Shown here: positions 23,636 through 31,872 of the stretch, piece after piece
How the letters are laid out: every line of letters begins with the position of its first letter
Position numbering within the stretch: the stretch's first letter is position 1
NCBI RefSeq assembly: GCF_002979415.1
Contig: NZ_PCOT01000012.1
Span: forward strand, 1-64,000
Length of the DNA: 64,000 nucleotides
Origin: Microbacterium sp. MYb72
GTDB taxonomy: Bacteria > Actinomycetota > Actinomycetes > Actinomycetales > Microbacteriaceae
Direction of reading: 5' to 3'
The notes under the pieces: generated by a model
Told to the model about the DNA's origin: nothing
The model's input: only the letters and a program-made list of their open reading frames with translations
The model's database searches: none
Translations under genes and position numbers: made by a program

Positions 23636-24547
23636 ATGATGGCGCATTTCCCTGCACCGCCGCTGAGCGCTGACGACCTCCTCGTGCTCCTCGCCGTCGC
23701 GCGCAGCGGGCGGTTCACCACCGCCGGCCAGCGCCTCGGACTCAACCACACCACGATCGCCCGCCGCATCGCCGCACTCGAGGCGCAGCTGGGCGGCCGC
23801 GTGCTCTCGCGCGACGGCGGCAGCTGGGAGGTCACGCCGCTCGGCACCCGCGCGCTCGCTGCGGCCGAGGCCGTGGAGCAGGCGCTGGGCGGGCTCGACG
23901 ACGGCGGCGGCGATCGCATCGAGGGCCTCATCCGCCTCTCGGCGACCGACGGCTTCAGCGGCTTCGTCGCGGCCCCGGCGATGGCGGCGCTGCAGCAGCG
24001 GCATCCGGGCATCGCCCTGGAGATCGTCACGGGCACCCGTCAGGCCTCGCAGCAGCGCGGCGCCGCCGACCTGGAGGTCGTGGTCGGGCGACCCCAGGTG
24101 CACAGAGCCAAGGCCGTGCACCTCGCCGACTACGCGCTCGGCCTCTACGCGAGCAGGGACTTCCTCCGCCGGCATCCGACCCCCGCCTCCCCCGATGACC
24201 TCGTCGGTCAGCCGCTCGTGTACTTCATCGAGTCGATGCTGCACGTCGATTCGCTCGACGACGCCCGCCGCGTCGTCCCCGGCATGACGGATGCCGTCGC
24301 CAGCACCAACGTGTACGTGCACGTCGATGCGACCAGGGGCGGCGCAGGGTTCGGGCTGCTGCCGGTCTTCCTGGCCGACCAGCACGACGATCTCGTGCGC
24401 GTGCTGCCGGAGCGGATCGAGCAGCGCCTGCCCTACTGGCTCGTCACGCGGCCCGACGCCCTGCAGCAGCGCTCCGTCGCCGCCTTCCTGGAGGCCCTGC
24501 ACGAGCGCCTCGACGACGTGAGGGGCGTGCTGGTCGGCGAGGCCTGA
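23636..24547 (+). CDS. LysR-family transcriptional regulator
   Basis: A 303-residue regulator. The winged HTH is at the N-terminus (DLLVLLAVARSGRFTTAGQRLGLNHTTIARRIAALEAQLG), followed by a LysR substrate domain (RLSATDGFSGFVAAPAMAALQQRHPGI). Divergent from the dehydrogenase operon, its probable target. Two ATGs, at 23636 and 23639, follow the palindrome directly; an ATG at 23606 would put the operator inside the gene. No ribosome site is visible, so a leaderless transcript is possible. Confidence 0.87.
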   Translation: MMAHFPAPPLSADDLLVLLAVARSGRFTTAGQRLGLNHTTIARRIAALEAQLGGRVLSRDGGSWEVTPLGTRALAAAEAVEQALGGLDDGGGDRIEGLIRLSATDGFSGFVAAPAMAALQQRHPGIALEIVTGTRQASQQRGAADLEVVVGRPQVHRAKAVHLADYALGLYASRDFLRRHPTPASPDDLVGQPLVYFIESMLHVDSLDDARRVVPGMTDAVASTNVYVHVDATRGGAGFGLLPVFLADQHDDLVRVLPERIEQRLPYWLVTRPDALQQRSVAAFLEALHERLDDVRGVLVGEA

Positions 24548-24569
24548 CCCCCGCGCCTCCCGCCTCCTC

Positions 24570-24749
24570 CGCGTGCCGCCGTGTCGCCGAGTCGCCGCGT
24601 CGCCGCGTCGCGGAGTTCCCGCGTCGCCGAGTGCACGGCATCCCGCCGAGTGCACGGGAACTCCACGTCGACAACCCGTGCGTTCGGCGAGTGCACGCGA
24701 AGTCGACGCGCGAGACGCGACGCACGCGACGTCGACGCGCGAGACGCGA
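24570..24749. repeat. GC-rich repeat cluster with 19-bp direct repeat
   Basis: The 219-bp gap between convergent genes contains GTCGCCG(A/C)-type 8-bp repeats (24581-24612). Three related GAGTGCACG words follow, and then two identical 19-bp copies of GTCGACGCGCGAGACGCGA (24702-24720 and 24731-24749). The section GAGTGCACGGCATCCCGCCG resembles 20741-20760. It has no coding content that I can support. Confidence 0.75.
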
Positions 24750-24766
24750 GATAACGCGGGGGCCGG

Positions 24767-25345
24767 TCAGGCGGGGAGCATGCGACGGATGCTGGCGGCG
24801 CAGGCGGCGAGCGCCGCGTCCAGGGGGAAGTGACCAGCGGCGCAGAGGGTGCCGAGTCCGTGCACGAGACCCCAGATGCCGAGGACGTCTTCGGCATCCG
24901 AGAGGCCGGCGGCGATGGATGCCGCGCCGAGGAGCTGTTCGAGCTCGACGATCAGCGGGCCCATGGTCGCGCTGGGCTCCCCCGGGATGCAGACGGTCGG
25001 GTCGTAGACGACGTCGAAGCCGTGCGGATGCTCCACGGCGAAGCGCAGGTATGCGGAGCCCCCGGCGATCAGCGCGGCGACCGGATCCGGAGCGCCGGCG
25101 ACGGCGGAGCGGACGGAGTCGACGAGCTCGGCCATGCTGCGCTCGGCGAGCACCTTCAGCAGCCCTCGCCGGTCGGCGAAGTGGTGGTACGGCGCGTTGT
25201 GGCTCACGTCCGCGGCACGGGCGACCTCGCGGAGGCTGATCTCCTGCGCCGGCTTCTCGGCGAGCAGCTGCATCGCGGCGCTCTCCAGCGCATGAGCGAG
25301 ATCGCCGTGGTGATAGCCCGACCGAGAACTTGACACGAGCAACAT
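24767..25345 (-). CDS. TetR-family transcriptional regulator
   Basis: A 192-residue TetR regulator. The HTH (EISLREVARAADVSHNAPYHHFADRRGLL, residues ~27-55) is followed by an all-helical ligand domain of the TetR_C_33-like type. The ATG at 25345 is preferred, because upstream reading enters the divergent promoter with its direct repeats. It is divergent from the NAD(P)H quinone reductase gene, its likely target. Confidence 0.87.
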   Translation of the reverse strand: MLLVSSSRSGYHHGDLAHALESAAMQLLAEKPAQEISLREVARAADVSHNAPYHHFADRRGLLKVLAERSMAELVDSVRSAVAGAPDPVAALIAGGSAYLRFAVEHPHGFDVVYDPTVCIPGEPSATMGPLIVELEQLLGAASIAAGLSDAEDVLGIWGLVHGLGTLCAAGHFPLDAALAACAASIRRMLPA

Positions 25346-25356
25346 CCTCTCGTATC

Positions 25357-25388
25357 TTGACACTGTCCAGCAAGTTGACACTGTCCAG
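25357..25388. promoter_or_regulatory. Candidate TetR operator (tandem sites)
   Basis: Two identical 14-bp copies of TTGACACTGTCCAG at 25357-25370 and 25375-25388, 18 bp apart. Each contains the palindrome GACACTGTC and a -35-like TTGACA. They occupy the 55-bp divergent region, so repressor binding would cover both promoters. Confidence 0.65.
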
Positions 25389-25400
25389 ATAGGAGACGCG

Positions 25401-26036
25401 ATGTCCACCGCACTCGTCATCGACGGCCACCCCGACGCCCGATCCCTCACGGCCGAACTCGCCCGCCGCTACGCCGCCGCCCACGGAGACGCCCGCGTGC
25501 TCGCGCTGCGCGACCTCGACTTCGACCCGTCGCTGCGCTACGGATACCGGGAGCGCATGACCCTCGAGCCCGATCTCGTCGACGCCAAGCAGGCGCTGCA
25601 CGAGGCGGAGACGATCGTGGTGTTCACCCCGCTGTGGTGGGGGTCCGTCCCCGCGATCCTCAAGGGCTTCTTCGACCGCGCGCTGCTGCCCCAACAGGAG
25701 TACCGGTACACGCGGCTCGGCCTGCCGGAGGGGCTGCTCGACGCCTCGTCCGGGCGACTGTTCCTCCTCGCGGACACCCCGTGGTACCTCGCACCGTTCA
25801 CCGGGCTCCCCGCGCAGACCCACGTCGCTCGCGGCACGATGCGGTTCTGCGGCATCCGCTCGGTGCGGACGCACCGGATGCTCGGGGTCAAGGACGCGAC
25901 TCCCGCCCGCATCTCCGCCTGGCTCGACCGAGCCTCAGCCCTCGGCCGCCGCGACGGCGCCCGCACTGCGGCGCGGGCCCAGGGCACGATCCCGGCGATG
26001 ACGCCACCCGCTCTGGCCGAGAGCACGGCATCCTGA
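25401..26036 (+). CDS. NAD(P)H-dependent oxidoreductase, flavodoxin_2 family
   Basis: A 211-residue flavodoxin-fold quinone reductase. VIDGHPDARSLT at the start binds the FMN phosphate; FTPLWWGSVPAILKGFFDRAL is the family signature; GRLFLLADTPWY follows. AGGAG at 25391-25395 gives a good start at 25401. Probably reduces quinones or electrophiles under control of the divergent TetR gene. The last ~30 residues are a non-conserved Ala-rich tail. Confidence 0.86.
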   Translation: MSTALVIDGHPDARSLTAELARRYAAAHGDARVLALRDLDFDPSLRYGYRERMTLEPDLVDAKQALHEAETIVVFTPLWWGSVPAILKGFFDRALLPQQEYRYTRLGLPEGLLDASSGRLFLLADTPWYLAPFTGLPAQTHVARGTMRFCGIRSVRTHRMLGVKDATPARISAWLDRASALGRRDGARTAARAQGTIPAMTPPALAESTAS

Positions 26037-26052
26037 CGTCGACACGACGCTC

Positions 26053-26146
26053 AGAGGTTCACAACTCCTCATAGTTCCGCCGTGCGAGCGCAGAATGGGC
26101 CGGATCCGCGAGGATCCGGCCCATTCTTGAGGAGTTGTGAACCTCT
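26053..26146. repeat. Intergenic inverted repeat, family A, copy 2; probable bidirectional terminator
   Basis: The outer stem AGAGGTTCACAACTCCTCA (26053-26071) pairs perfectly with 26128-26146. An inner 16-bp stem AGAATGGGCCGGATCC (26092-26107) pairs with 26112-26127 around loop GCGA. The 35-base right arm is continuous while the left arm has a 20-base bulge. It lies between convergent genes and shares the CACAACTCCTCA core with 12459-12538. Confidence 0.85.
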
Positions 26147-26172
26147 CACCGGCGAGACGACGAGGCCGGCGC

Positions 26173-26270
26173 CGAGTTCACGCGAACTCGCCGACCGCAC
26201 GGCATCCTGATGCACACGACCCGTGCACTCGGCGACTGCCTGCGACGTCGACGAGCCGGGAAGGATGCCG
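26173..26270. repeat. Degenerate GTGCAC-type repeat remnants
   Basis: Contains the palindrome CGAGTTC-ACGC-GAACTCG (26173-26190) and the words CGCACGGCATCC and CCGTGCACTCGGCGA, which resemble units at 20741-20857 and 24629-24695. It fills the rest of the convergent gap before rlmN. Confidence 0.45.
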
Positions 26271-26276
26271 CGCGGC

Positions 26277-27557
26277 TCAGGCCATCGCAGCCGACGCGGC
26301 TTCGTCCTCCGTGGTCGCGACGAGCTGACCGCAGGCGCCGTCGATCTCCTTGCCGCGGGTGTCGCGGAGGGTCGTCGGGATGCCGGCGTCGTTGAGTCGC
26401 CGCACGAACTCGTTCTGCACCGACGGCTCGGACGACGTCCAGATCGAACCGGGCGTCGGGTTCAGCGGGATCGGGTTGACGTGCACCCAGCCGCGACCGC
26501 GCTCGTTGAGCTTGTCTGCGAGCAGGTCGGCACGCCACGCGTGGTCGTTCATGTCCTTGATCAGGGCGTACTCGATCGAGACGCGACGACCGGTCTTGGC
26601 GTAGTACTCGTACGCGGCGTCGAGCGCCTCGTCGACCTTCCAGCGGGAGTTCACCGGGATGAGCTCGTCGCGCAGGTGGTCGTCGGGCGCGTGCAGCGAG
26701 AGCGCGAACGTCACGGGGATGCCCTCGTCGGCGAGCTTCTTGATCGCCGGGACGAGGCCGACCGTCGAGACCGTGATGCCGCGAGCGCTCATGCCCAGGC
26801 CGTCGGGCTGCGGCGCGACCATGATGCGCACGGCGTCCATCACCCGCTTGTAGTTCGCGAGCGGCTCCCCCATGCCCATGAAGACGATGTTCGAGACGCG
26901 CTCCATCGAGTGGTCGTCGGCCTTCTTGCCGCCGAGGCCGCCCTCGGCGATCAGACGGTTGGCGCGCACGATCTGCTCGATGATCTCGGCGGTCGACATG
27001 TTGCGCGTGAGTCCGGCCTGACCGGTGGCGCAGAACGGGCAGTTCATGCCGCAGCCGGCCTGGCTCGACACGCACAGCGTGATGCGGCCCGGGTAGCGCA
27101 TGAGCACCGACTCGACGAGCGCGCCGTCGTGCAGGCGCCACAGGAACTTGATCGTGTCGCCGCGGTCGGTCTCCAGGCGGCGCACCTCGGTGAGCAGCGG
27201 CGGCAGCATGCCCGCGACGAGGTCGCCGCGGATGCCGGCGGGCAGGTCGGTCATCTGCTCGGCATCCGAGGTGTAGTGGCGGAAGTAGTGGGTCGCCAGC
27301 TGCTTCGCGCGGAAGCCGGGGAGCCCCAGCTCCTTGACCTTCTCGACGCGCTCCTCGGGCGTGAGGTCGGCGAGGTGCACAGGCGGCTTGCCGCGCTTGG
27401 GGCTCGCGAACTGCAGCAGCGGACGCCCCTCGGCATCCTTCTGCTGGGTCCATCCCTCGGTCGCGGGGCGCACCTGCGGAGCCTTCGTCTCTCGGATGCC
27501 TCCCTGCGGGGACGCGGATGCCGGTCGCGTCTGGCGCGTGCGGGGAGTATCGGTCAT
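26277..27557 (-). CDS. rlmN: 23S rRNA (adenine2503-C2)-methyltransferase RlmN
   Basis: A 426-residue radical-SAM enzyme. The CGMNCPFC cluster-binding motif (CxxxCxxC) follows CVSSQAG, and [10 protein letters not shown] is also typical. The conserved C-terminal Cys lies in [14 protein letters not shown]. It methylates A2503 of 23S rRNA (and tRNA A37 in some bacteria). The N-terminal ~45 residues are a Pro/Arg-rich extension. The ATG at 27557 was chosen; the upstream sequence has no homologous features. Confidence 0.95.
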   Translation of the reverse strand: MTDTPRTRQTRPASASPQGGIRETKAPQVRPATEGWTQQKDAEGRPLLQFASPKRGKPPVHLADLTPEERVEKVKELGLPGFRAKQLATHYFRHYTSDAEQMTDLPAGIRGDLVAGMLPPLLTEVRRLETDRGDTIKFLWRLHDGALVESVLMRYPGRITLCVSSQAGCGMNCPFCATGQAGLTRNMSTAEIIEQIVRANRLIAEGGLGGKKADDHSMERVSNIVFMGMGEPLANYKRVMDAVRIMVAPQPDGLGMSARGITVSTVGLVPAIKKLADEGIPVTFALSLHAPDDHLRDELIPVNSRWKVDEALDAAYEYYAKTGRRVSIEYALIKDMNDHAWRADLLADKLNERGRGWVHVNPIPLNPTPGSIWTSSEPSVQNEFVRRLNDAGIPTTLRDTRGKEIDGACGQLVATTEDEAASAAMA

Positions 27558-27628
27558 GGACTCAAGGGTACGCGGTGGCGGGTGGGAAGGCCCTGGGGCC
27601 GCGAGACTCGCCTGCATAGACTGAGCCC

Positions 27629-28168
27629 GTGGACTCCATCATCGTCGTCATCGTCGTCGCGGCCGTCGTCGTGGTGGGCATCGTCATCGTCGCCGCCGCC
27701 CTGCGCGGCATGCGCCCGAAGGAGCCGGAGGCGCAGGTGTACCGCCCCTCGCCGACCACGGCGCGCACGGCCCCCGCGACCTCGTCGATGAGCCCGACGT
27801 CGGGCCTCACTCCGCGGGTCGTGGCGGACATCGACCGGCTCGTCGCGTCCGACCAGAAGATCCAGGCGATCAAGCTCTACCGCCAGAGCACCGGCGTCGG
27901 CCTGAAAGAGGCGAAGGACCGCATCGACCACTGGTCGATCAGCACCACCGCGCCGCACGCCGCCGCCGTCTCGCACGCGAACGCGGCCCGCACCTCGATC
28001 ACGCCGTCGTCGATCCGCGCCTCTCTGCCCGCGCCGGTCGCGGCGGACATCGACAGGCTCGTCGCCGAGGGCGCGAAGATCACCGCGATCAAGGCTCTCC
28101 GCGAGCACACCGGGGTCGGCCTCAAGGAGGCCAAGGACGCGATCGAGGCGTGGACTCCCGGACGGTAA
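27629..28168 (+). CDS. Membrane-anchored protein with two L7/L12 C-terminal-like segments
   Basis: A 179-residue protein. Residues 4-25 are one strong membrane helix. After a Ser/Thr/Pro linker come two ~40-residue copies: 61-102 ([21 protein letters not shown], then [16 protein letters not shown]) and 134-175 ([21 protein letters not shown], then [16 protein letters not shown]). The Kxx(A)[19 protein letters not shown] pattern is the core of the ribosomal L7/L12 C-terminal domain, the part that recruits translation factors. The start is the GTG at 27629. The copies are similar enough to suggest internal duplication. Function unknown. Confidence 0.75.
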   Translation: MDSIIVVIVVAAVVVVGIVIVAAALRGMRPKEPEAQVYRPSPTTARTAPATSSMSPTSGLTPRVVADIDRLVASDQKIQAIKLYRQSTGVGLKEAKDRIDHWSISTTAPHAAAVSHANAARTSITPSSIRASLPAPVAADIDRLVAEGAKITAIKALREHTGVGLKEAKDAIEAWTPGR

Positions 28169-28184
28169 CACCCTCAGTTTCATT

Positions 28185-28194
28185 TGGTATACCA
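28185..28194. promoter_or_regulatory. Perfect palindrome TGGTATACCA upstream of the ankyrin gene
   Basis: The 10-bp palindrome TGGTATACCA lies 5 bp before the start codon at 28200, in a locally AT-rich stretch (TTTCATTTGGTATACC). GntR-type regulators recognise TnGTATACnA-like words. It could equally be a promoter element; no regulator gene is adjacent. Confidence 0.35.
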
Positions 28195-28199
28195 GAAGC

Positions 28200-28901
28200 A
28201 TGAGAACCGGACGGATGCTGCAGGCGTTCACGATCGTCGCGGTGACACTGCTCGGCGCGACGGCGTGCACGGCATCCGCTCCGCCGTCCACGACGCACGC
28301 CGAAGGATCCGCCATGACCGCCGCCACCCACGACCTCCTCGCCGCCGCCTCCGAGGGGGATGCCGACGCCGTGCAGGCCGCCCTCGATACGGGAGCCGAG
28401 ATCGAGGCCCGCGGCGACGGCGGCATGACCGCGCTCGTCGCGGCGACCAAGAAGAACCACGTGGAGGCCGCCCGTGCGCTCATCGACGCCGGCGCCGACG
28501 TGAACGCCGCAGACGACATCCAGGACTCCGCCTACCTTTACGCCGGCGCCCGCGGACACGACGAGATCCTGCAGCTGACCCTGGAGAACGGCGCCGACCT
28601 GGGGAGCACCAACCGCTTCGGCGGCACGGCGCTCATCCCCGCGTCCGAGCGCGGGCTGCTCCGCACCGTCGAGATCCTGCTCGACGCGGGGGTCGACCCG
28701 AACCACGTCAACGACCTGAACTGGACGGCGCTGCACGAGGCGATCGTGCTCGGCGACGGCTCTGCGCGCTACGCCGAGGTCGTGCGGGCGCTCATCGACG
28801 GCGGCGCCGACGTCTCGATCCGCGACGGCGACGGCGTGCTCCCCCGCGACCTCGCCGCCTCCCGCGGATACGACGCGATCGTCGCCGAGATCGACCGGTG
28901 A
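28200..28901 (+). CDS. Ankyrin-repeat lipoprotein
   Basis: A 233-residue protein. A signal peptide ending near ATAC (Cys23, a weak lipobox) is followed by five ankyrin repeats (~45-230), for example MTALVAATKKNHVEAARALIDAGADVN and WTALHEAIVLG. It resembles actinobacterial secreted ankyrin proteins. Its stop overlaps the next gene's GTG (GTGA), so it is coupled to the TauE/SafE permease. It probably binds a protein partner outside the membrane; partner unknown. Confidence 0.85.
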   Translation: MRTGRMLQAFTIVAVTLLGATACTASAPPSTTHAEGSAMTAATHDLLAAASEGDADAVQAALDTGAEIEARGDGGMTALVAATKKNHVEAARALIDAGADVNAADDIQDSAYLYAGARGHDEILQLTLENGADLGSTNRFGGTALIPASERGLLRTVEILLDAGVDPNHVNDLNWTALHEAIVLGDGSARYAEVVRALIDGGADVSIRDGDGVLPRDLAASRGYDAIVAEIDR

Positions 28902-29647
28902 CCGACCTCAGCGCGTGGGCCTGGGCCGCGCTCGGTCTCGCCGCGGTGATCACCGGCCTCTCGAAGGCGGCGATCCCCGGCGGCTCCACCCTGGCCGTCG
29001 TGCTGTTCGCCGCAGTGCTGCCCGCACGCACATCCACGGCGGCGATGCTGCTGCTCTTCATCGTCGGCGACGTCTTCGCGCTGATCGCCTACCGCCGGCA
29101 CGCGCACTGGCCGACGCTGCTGCGCCTCGCCCCCGCGGTGATCGCCGGTCTCCTCGTCGGCTTCGCGTTCCTCGCGCTGGCCGGCGACGGCCTCGTGCGC
29201 AGGGCCGTCGGAGTGATCCTGCTGCTCATGATCGCGATCACGCTGTGGCGACGTTGGCGGGAGGACCGCCGGGATGCCGTCGCCGCCCCGCGCAGCGGCA
29301 TCCTGCTCTCGTCGACCTACGGCGCGCTCGGCGGCTTCACGACGATGGTCGCGAACGCGGGCGGCCCGGTGATGTCGATGTACTTCCTGGCCACGCGCAC
29401 CCAGGTGCAGGTGTTCCTCGGCACCTCCGCGTGGTTCTTCGCGATCGTGAACCTCGTGAAGGTGCCGTTCCTCGCGGGTCTCGGACTCTTCACGCCATCC
29501 GTGCTGCTGATGGATCTGATCCTCGCGCCGCTGGTCGTGGTCGGCGCGCTGGTCGGACTCCGCATCGCGCGGCGCATTCCGCAGGCGCTGTTCGACCGCC
29601 TCGTGATCGCGCTGACGGTCGTCGGCTCCGTGTACCTGCTGTTCTAA
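28898..29647 (+). CDS. TauE/SafE-family membrane permease
   Basis: A 249-residue protein with about eight membrane helices and the family's repeated GLSKAAIPGG and GGFTTMVANAGGPVMSMYFLAT motifs (two DUF81-like halves). Members export sulfite, sulfonates or other small anions. The GTG start at 28898 overlaps the ankyrin gene's stop. The pairing with an external ankyrin protein is notable; no sulfur genes are adjacent. Confidence 0.88.
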   Translation: MTDLSAWAWAALGLAAVITGLSKAAIPGGSTLAVVLFAAVLPARTSTAAMLLLFIVGDVFALIAYRRHAHWPTLLRLAPAVIAGLLVGFAFLALAGDGLVRRAVGVILLLMIAITLWRRWREDRRDAVAAPRSGILLSSTYGALGGFTTMVANAGGPVMSMYFLATRTQVQVFLGTSAWFFAIVNLVKVPFLAGLGLFTPSVLLMDLILAPLVVVGALVGLRIARRIPQALFDRLVIALTVVGSVYLLF

Positions 29648-29681
29648 CGCGCTCGCGCCCGCCCGCACTCGAGCGCGAGGC

Positions 29682-30512
29682 TCAGAGGAAGATGTCGGGG
29701 AACAGACGGTCGTCCGGGGTGCCCGGAACCGCGGCGTAGCCCGAGAAGTCGGTGATGCCCTCCGCCTCCAGCACGTCTTCGACCACGAGCGTCTGTCCGG
29801 TGTACTCGGCCGCGGGCTTGAGCAGCACCGCGTACGCGGCATCCGCGTAGATGTCGGCCGTGCGGCTGGCGGCCATGACCTTGTCGCCGCCGAGCAGGTT
29901 CTGCACCGCGGCGGTGGCGATGGTCGTGCGCGGCCACAGCGTGTTCGCGGCGATGCCGTCGCGGGCGAACTCCGCGGCCAGTCCGAGCGTGACCATCGTC
30001 ATGCCGAACTTCGCGAGCGTGTAGCCGGTGTGCGCGCCGAGCCACTTGGGCGTCGGGTTCAGGGGCGGCGAGAGGGAGAGGATGTGGGGGTTCGCGGCGT
30101 CCTTCAGGACGGGCACCGCCGCACGGGACAGCATGAACGTGCCGCGCACGTTGACGTCCTGCATGAGGTCGTACTTCTTCGCGCTCAGGTCGAGCGAGCG
30201 CGACAGGTCGATGACGCTGGCGTTGTTGATGACGATGTCGATGCCGCCGAACTCGCCCTGCGCCTTCAGCACCGCCTCGGTGATGTCGTCGTCGTCGCGC
30301 ACGTCGCCGACGATCGGCAGCGCCTGGCCGCCCGCGGCGCGGATCTGCTCCGCCGCCGTGTGCACGGTGCCCTCGAGCTTCGGGTGCGGGGTGTCGGTCT
30401 TCGCGAGCATCGCGATGTTCGCGCCGTCCGCCGCGGCCTTCAGCGCGATGGCGAGCCCGATGCCGCGGCTGCCGCCCGACATCAGGATGGTCTTTCCTGC
30501 CAGTGTGCTCAT
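29682..30512 (-). CDS. SDR-family oxidoreductase (HSDL2-like)
   Basis: A 276-residue short-chain dehydrogenase: SGGSRGIG cofactor motif, MLAKTDTPHPKLEGTVHTAAEQI, NNASVIDL, and Tyr/Lys in TGYTLAKFGMT. The TPHPKLEGT insertion and the LWPRTTIATAAVQN and CHxS-less C-terminus resemble hydroxysteroid-dehydrogenase-like protein 2. Its substrate is unknown, possibly an acyl chain. The conserved Ser position is replaced in LSLSPPLN, still a Ser-containing loop. It follows another SDR gene on the same strand. Confidence 0.86.
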   Translation of the reverse strand: MSTLAGKTILMSGGSRGIGLAIALKAAADGANIAMLAKTDTPHPKLEGTVHTAAEQIRAAGGQALPIVGDVRDDDDITEAVLKAQGEFGGIDIVINNASVIDLSRSLDLSAKKYDLMQDVNVRGTFMLSRAAVPVLKDAANPHILSLSPPLNPTPKWLGAHTGYTLAKFGMTMVTLGLAAEFARDGIAANTLWPRTTIATAAVQNLLGGDKVMAASRTADIYADAAYAVLLKPAAEYTGQTLVVEDVLEAEGITDFSGYAAVPGTPDDRLFPDIFL

Positions 30513-30545
30513 GTCTCTCCTCGATTCCTGATTCCGGTCGCAGAC

Positions 30546-30576
30546 CCGGTCGACGTTCCGGAGGAACGTCGACCGG
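30546..30576 (-). terminator. Strong hairpin between two SDR genes
   Basis: Fourteen perfectly paired bases (CCGGTCGACGTTCC, 30546-30559) with a 3-base loop GGA. It lies after the stop of the upstream SDR gene (30609) and before the start of the next (30512), on the transcribed strand. The absence of a U-tract makes attenuation or an mRNA-processing stem as likely as termination. Confidence 0.55.
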
Positions 30577-30608
30577 TTTCGCGACCGGCACAGCTCTTCT
30601 GGGGGTGT

Positions 30609-31370
30609 TTACTTCGGCGCCATCCGGATCGCGCCGTCGAGGCGGATCGTCTCGCCGTTGAGGTAGCCGTTCTCGACGATCTGCTGCGCGAGGGCGGCGT
30701 ACTCGTCGGGGCGGCCCAGCCGCGAGGGGAACGGCACCTGCTGGCCGAGCGAGTCCTGCGCGGCCTGCGGCAGGCCCATCAGCATGGGGGTCTCCATGAT
30801 CCCGGGGGCGATGGTGCAGACGCGGATGCCGTAGCGGGCGAGCTCGCGGGCGACCGGGATGGTCATCGCGTGGACGCCGCCCTTCGACGCCGAGTAGGCG
30901 GGCTGGCCGATCTGGCCGTCGAACGCGGCGACGCTCGCGGTGTTGATGATGACGCCGCGGTCTCCGGACTCGGTGGGCTCGTTCTTCGCGATGACCGCGG
31001 ATGCCTGCGACAGCACGTTGAACGTGCCGACGAGGTTGATGCGGACGACCCGTTCGAAGTCGGCGAGGACGGCGGGGTTGCCCTCGCGGTCGAGCACCTT
31101 GGCCGGCGGCGCGATGCCCGCGCAGTTCACGACGATGCGCAGCGGCGCAGCGGCCTGTGCGGCGGCGACAGCGGCCTGCACCTCATCGGCGCTCGTGACG
31201 TCGGCCGCGACGAACAGCCCGCCGAGCTCCTCCGCCAGCTCCGCGCCCTTCGAGGAGGCGAGGTCGACGATGGTGACGTGGGCGCCGGCCGCGGCGAGGC
31301 GCCGTGCCGTCGCGAGGCCGAGACCCGAGGCTCCGCCCGTGATGAGCGCGCCCTGTCCGGTGATCTGCAT
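30609..31370 (-). CDS. SDR-family 3-hydroxyacyl-CoA dehydrogenase-like (HSD17B10 type)
   Basis: A 253-residue short-chain dehydrogenase: TGGASGLG, VDLASSKG, NCAGIAPPAKVLDREG, INTASVAAFDGQIGQPAYSASKGGV with catalytic Ser/Tyr/Lys, and APGIMETPMLMGLP. These features match the type-2 3-hydroxyacyl-CoA dehydrogenase group (HSD17B10), which acts in fatty-acid and branched-chain acid degradation. Cytoplasmic. Divergent from the DUF488 gene. Confidence 0.88.
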   Translation of the reverse strand: MQITGQGALITGGASGLGLATARRLAAAGAHVTIVDLASSKGAELAEELGGLFVAADVTSADEVQAAVAAAQAAAPLRIVVNCAGIAPPAKVLDREGNPAVLADFERVVRINLVGTFNVLSQASAVIAKNEPTESGDRGVIINTASVAAFDGQIGQPAYSASKGGVHAMTIPVARELARYGIRVCTIAPGIMETPMLMGLPQAAQDSLGQQVPFPSRLGRPDEYAALAQQIVENGYLNGETIRLDGAIRMAPK

Positions 31371-31427
31371 CTGGAGTTCTCCTTCGAACGTCGTTGCAAC
31401 CGCTGGTGATACGCGGTCTCAGTGTAC

Positions 31428-31444
31428 GTGACTCGTAGTGTCAC
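31428..31444. promoter_or_regulatory. Candidate operator GTGAC-N7-GTCAC
   Basis: Five-base inverted arms (31428-31432, 31440-31444) in the 130-bp divergent region between the SDR gene and the DUF488 gene. No regulator gene is adjacent, so this is only a symmetry-based candidate. Confidence 0.3.
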
Positions 31445-31500
31445 GGCATCCGTCGTCGGCGTCCTTGCCGAAGCGACCGTGGGTGGTGTGTGCTGGACGC

Positions 31501-31872
31501 ATGGAACTGCGTCGCAAGCGAGCCTACGACACCGCCTCGGCCGACGACGGCTTCCGCGTGCTCGTCGATCGACTGTGGCCCCGAGGCGTCTCGAAGGAGC
31601 GCGCCGCCGTCGATCTGTGGGCGAAGGACACCGCGCCGAGCCCCGACCTCCGCCGCGACTGGCACGCGGCCCCCGACGACGAGTGGGACGTCTACGCCGA
31701 CCGGTACCGCGCGCAGCTCGCGCACGAGTCTGCGGAGGCGCTGCGCGAGCTCGCCGCCGCTCTGCGCCCGCATCCGGTCGTCACCCTCGTGTACGCGGCG
31801 CACGACCCGGTGCACAACCACGCCGTCGTGCTGGAGGAGGCGCTGCGGGCGCACGGCAGGATGGAAACGTGA
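31501..31872 (+). CDS. DUF488-family protein
   Basis: A 123-residue protein starting MELRRKRAYD, with the DUF488 signature VLVDRLWPRGVSKERAAVDLWAKDTAPS and a later VTLVYAAHDPVHNHAVVLEE. The family is widespread and uncharacterised. The ATG at 31501 is the family-typical start. The stop overlaps the next gene's GTG (GTGA). Confidence 0.88.
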   Translation: MELRRKRAYDTASADDGFRVLVDRLWPRGVSKERAAVDLWAKDTAPSPDLRRDWHAAPDDEWDVYADRYRAQLAHESAEALRELAAALRPHPVVTLVYAAHDPVHNHAVVLEEALRAHGRMET

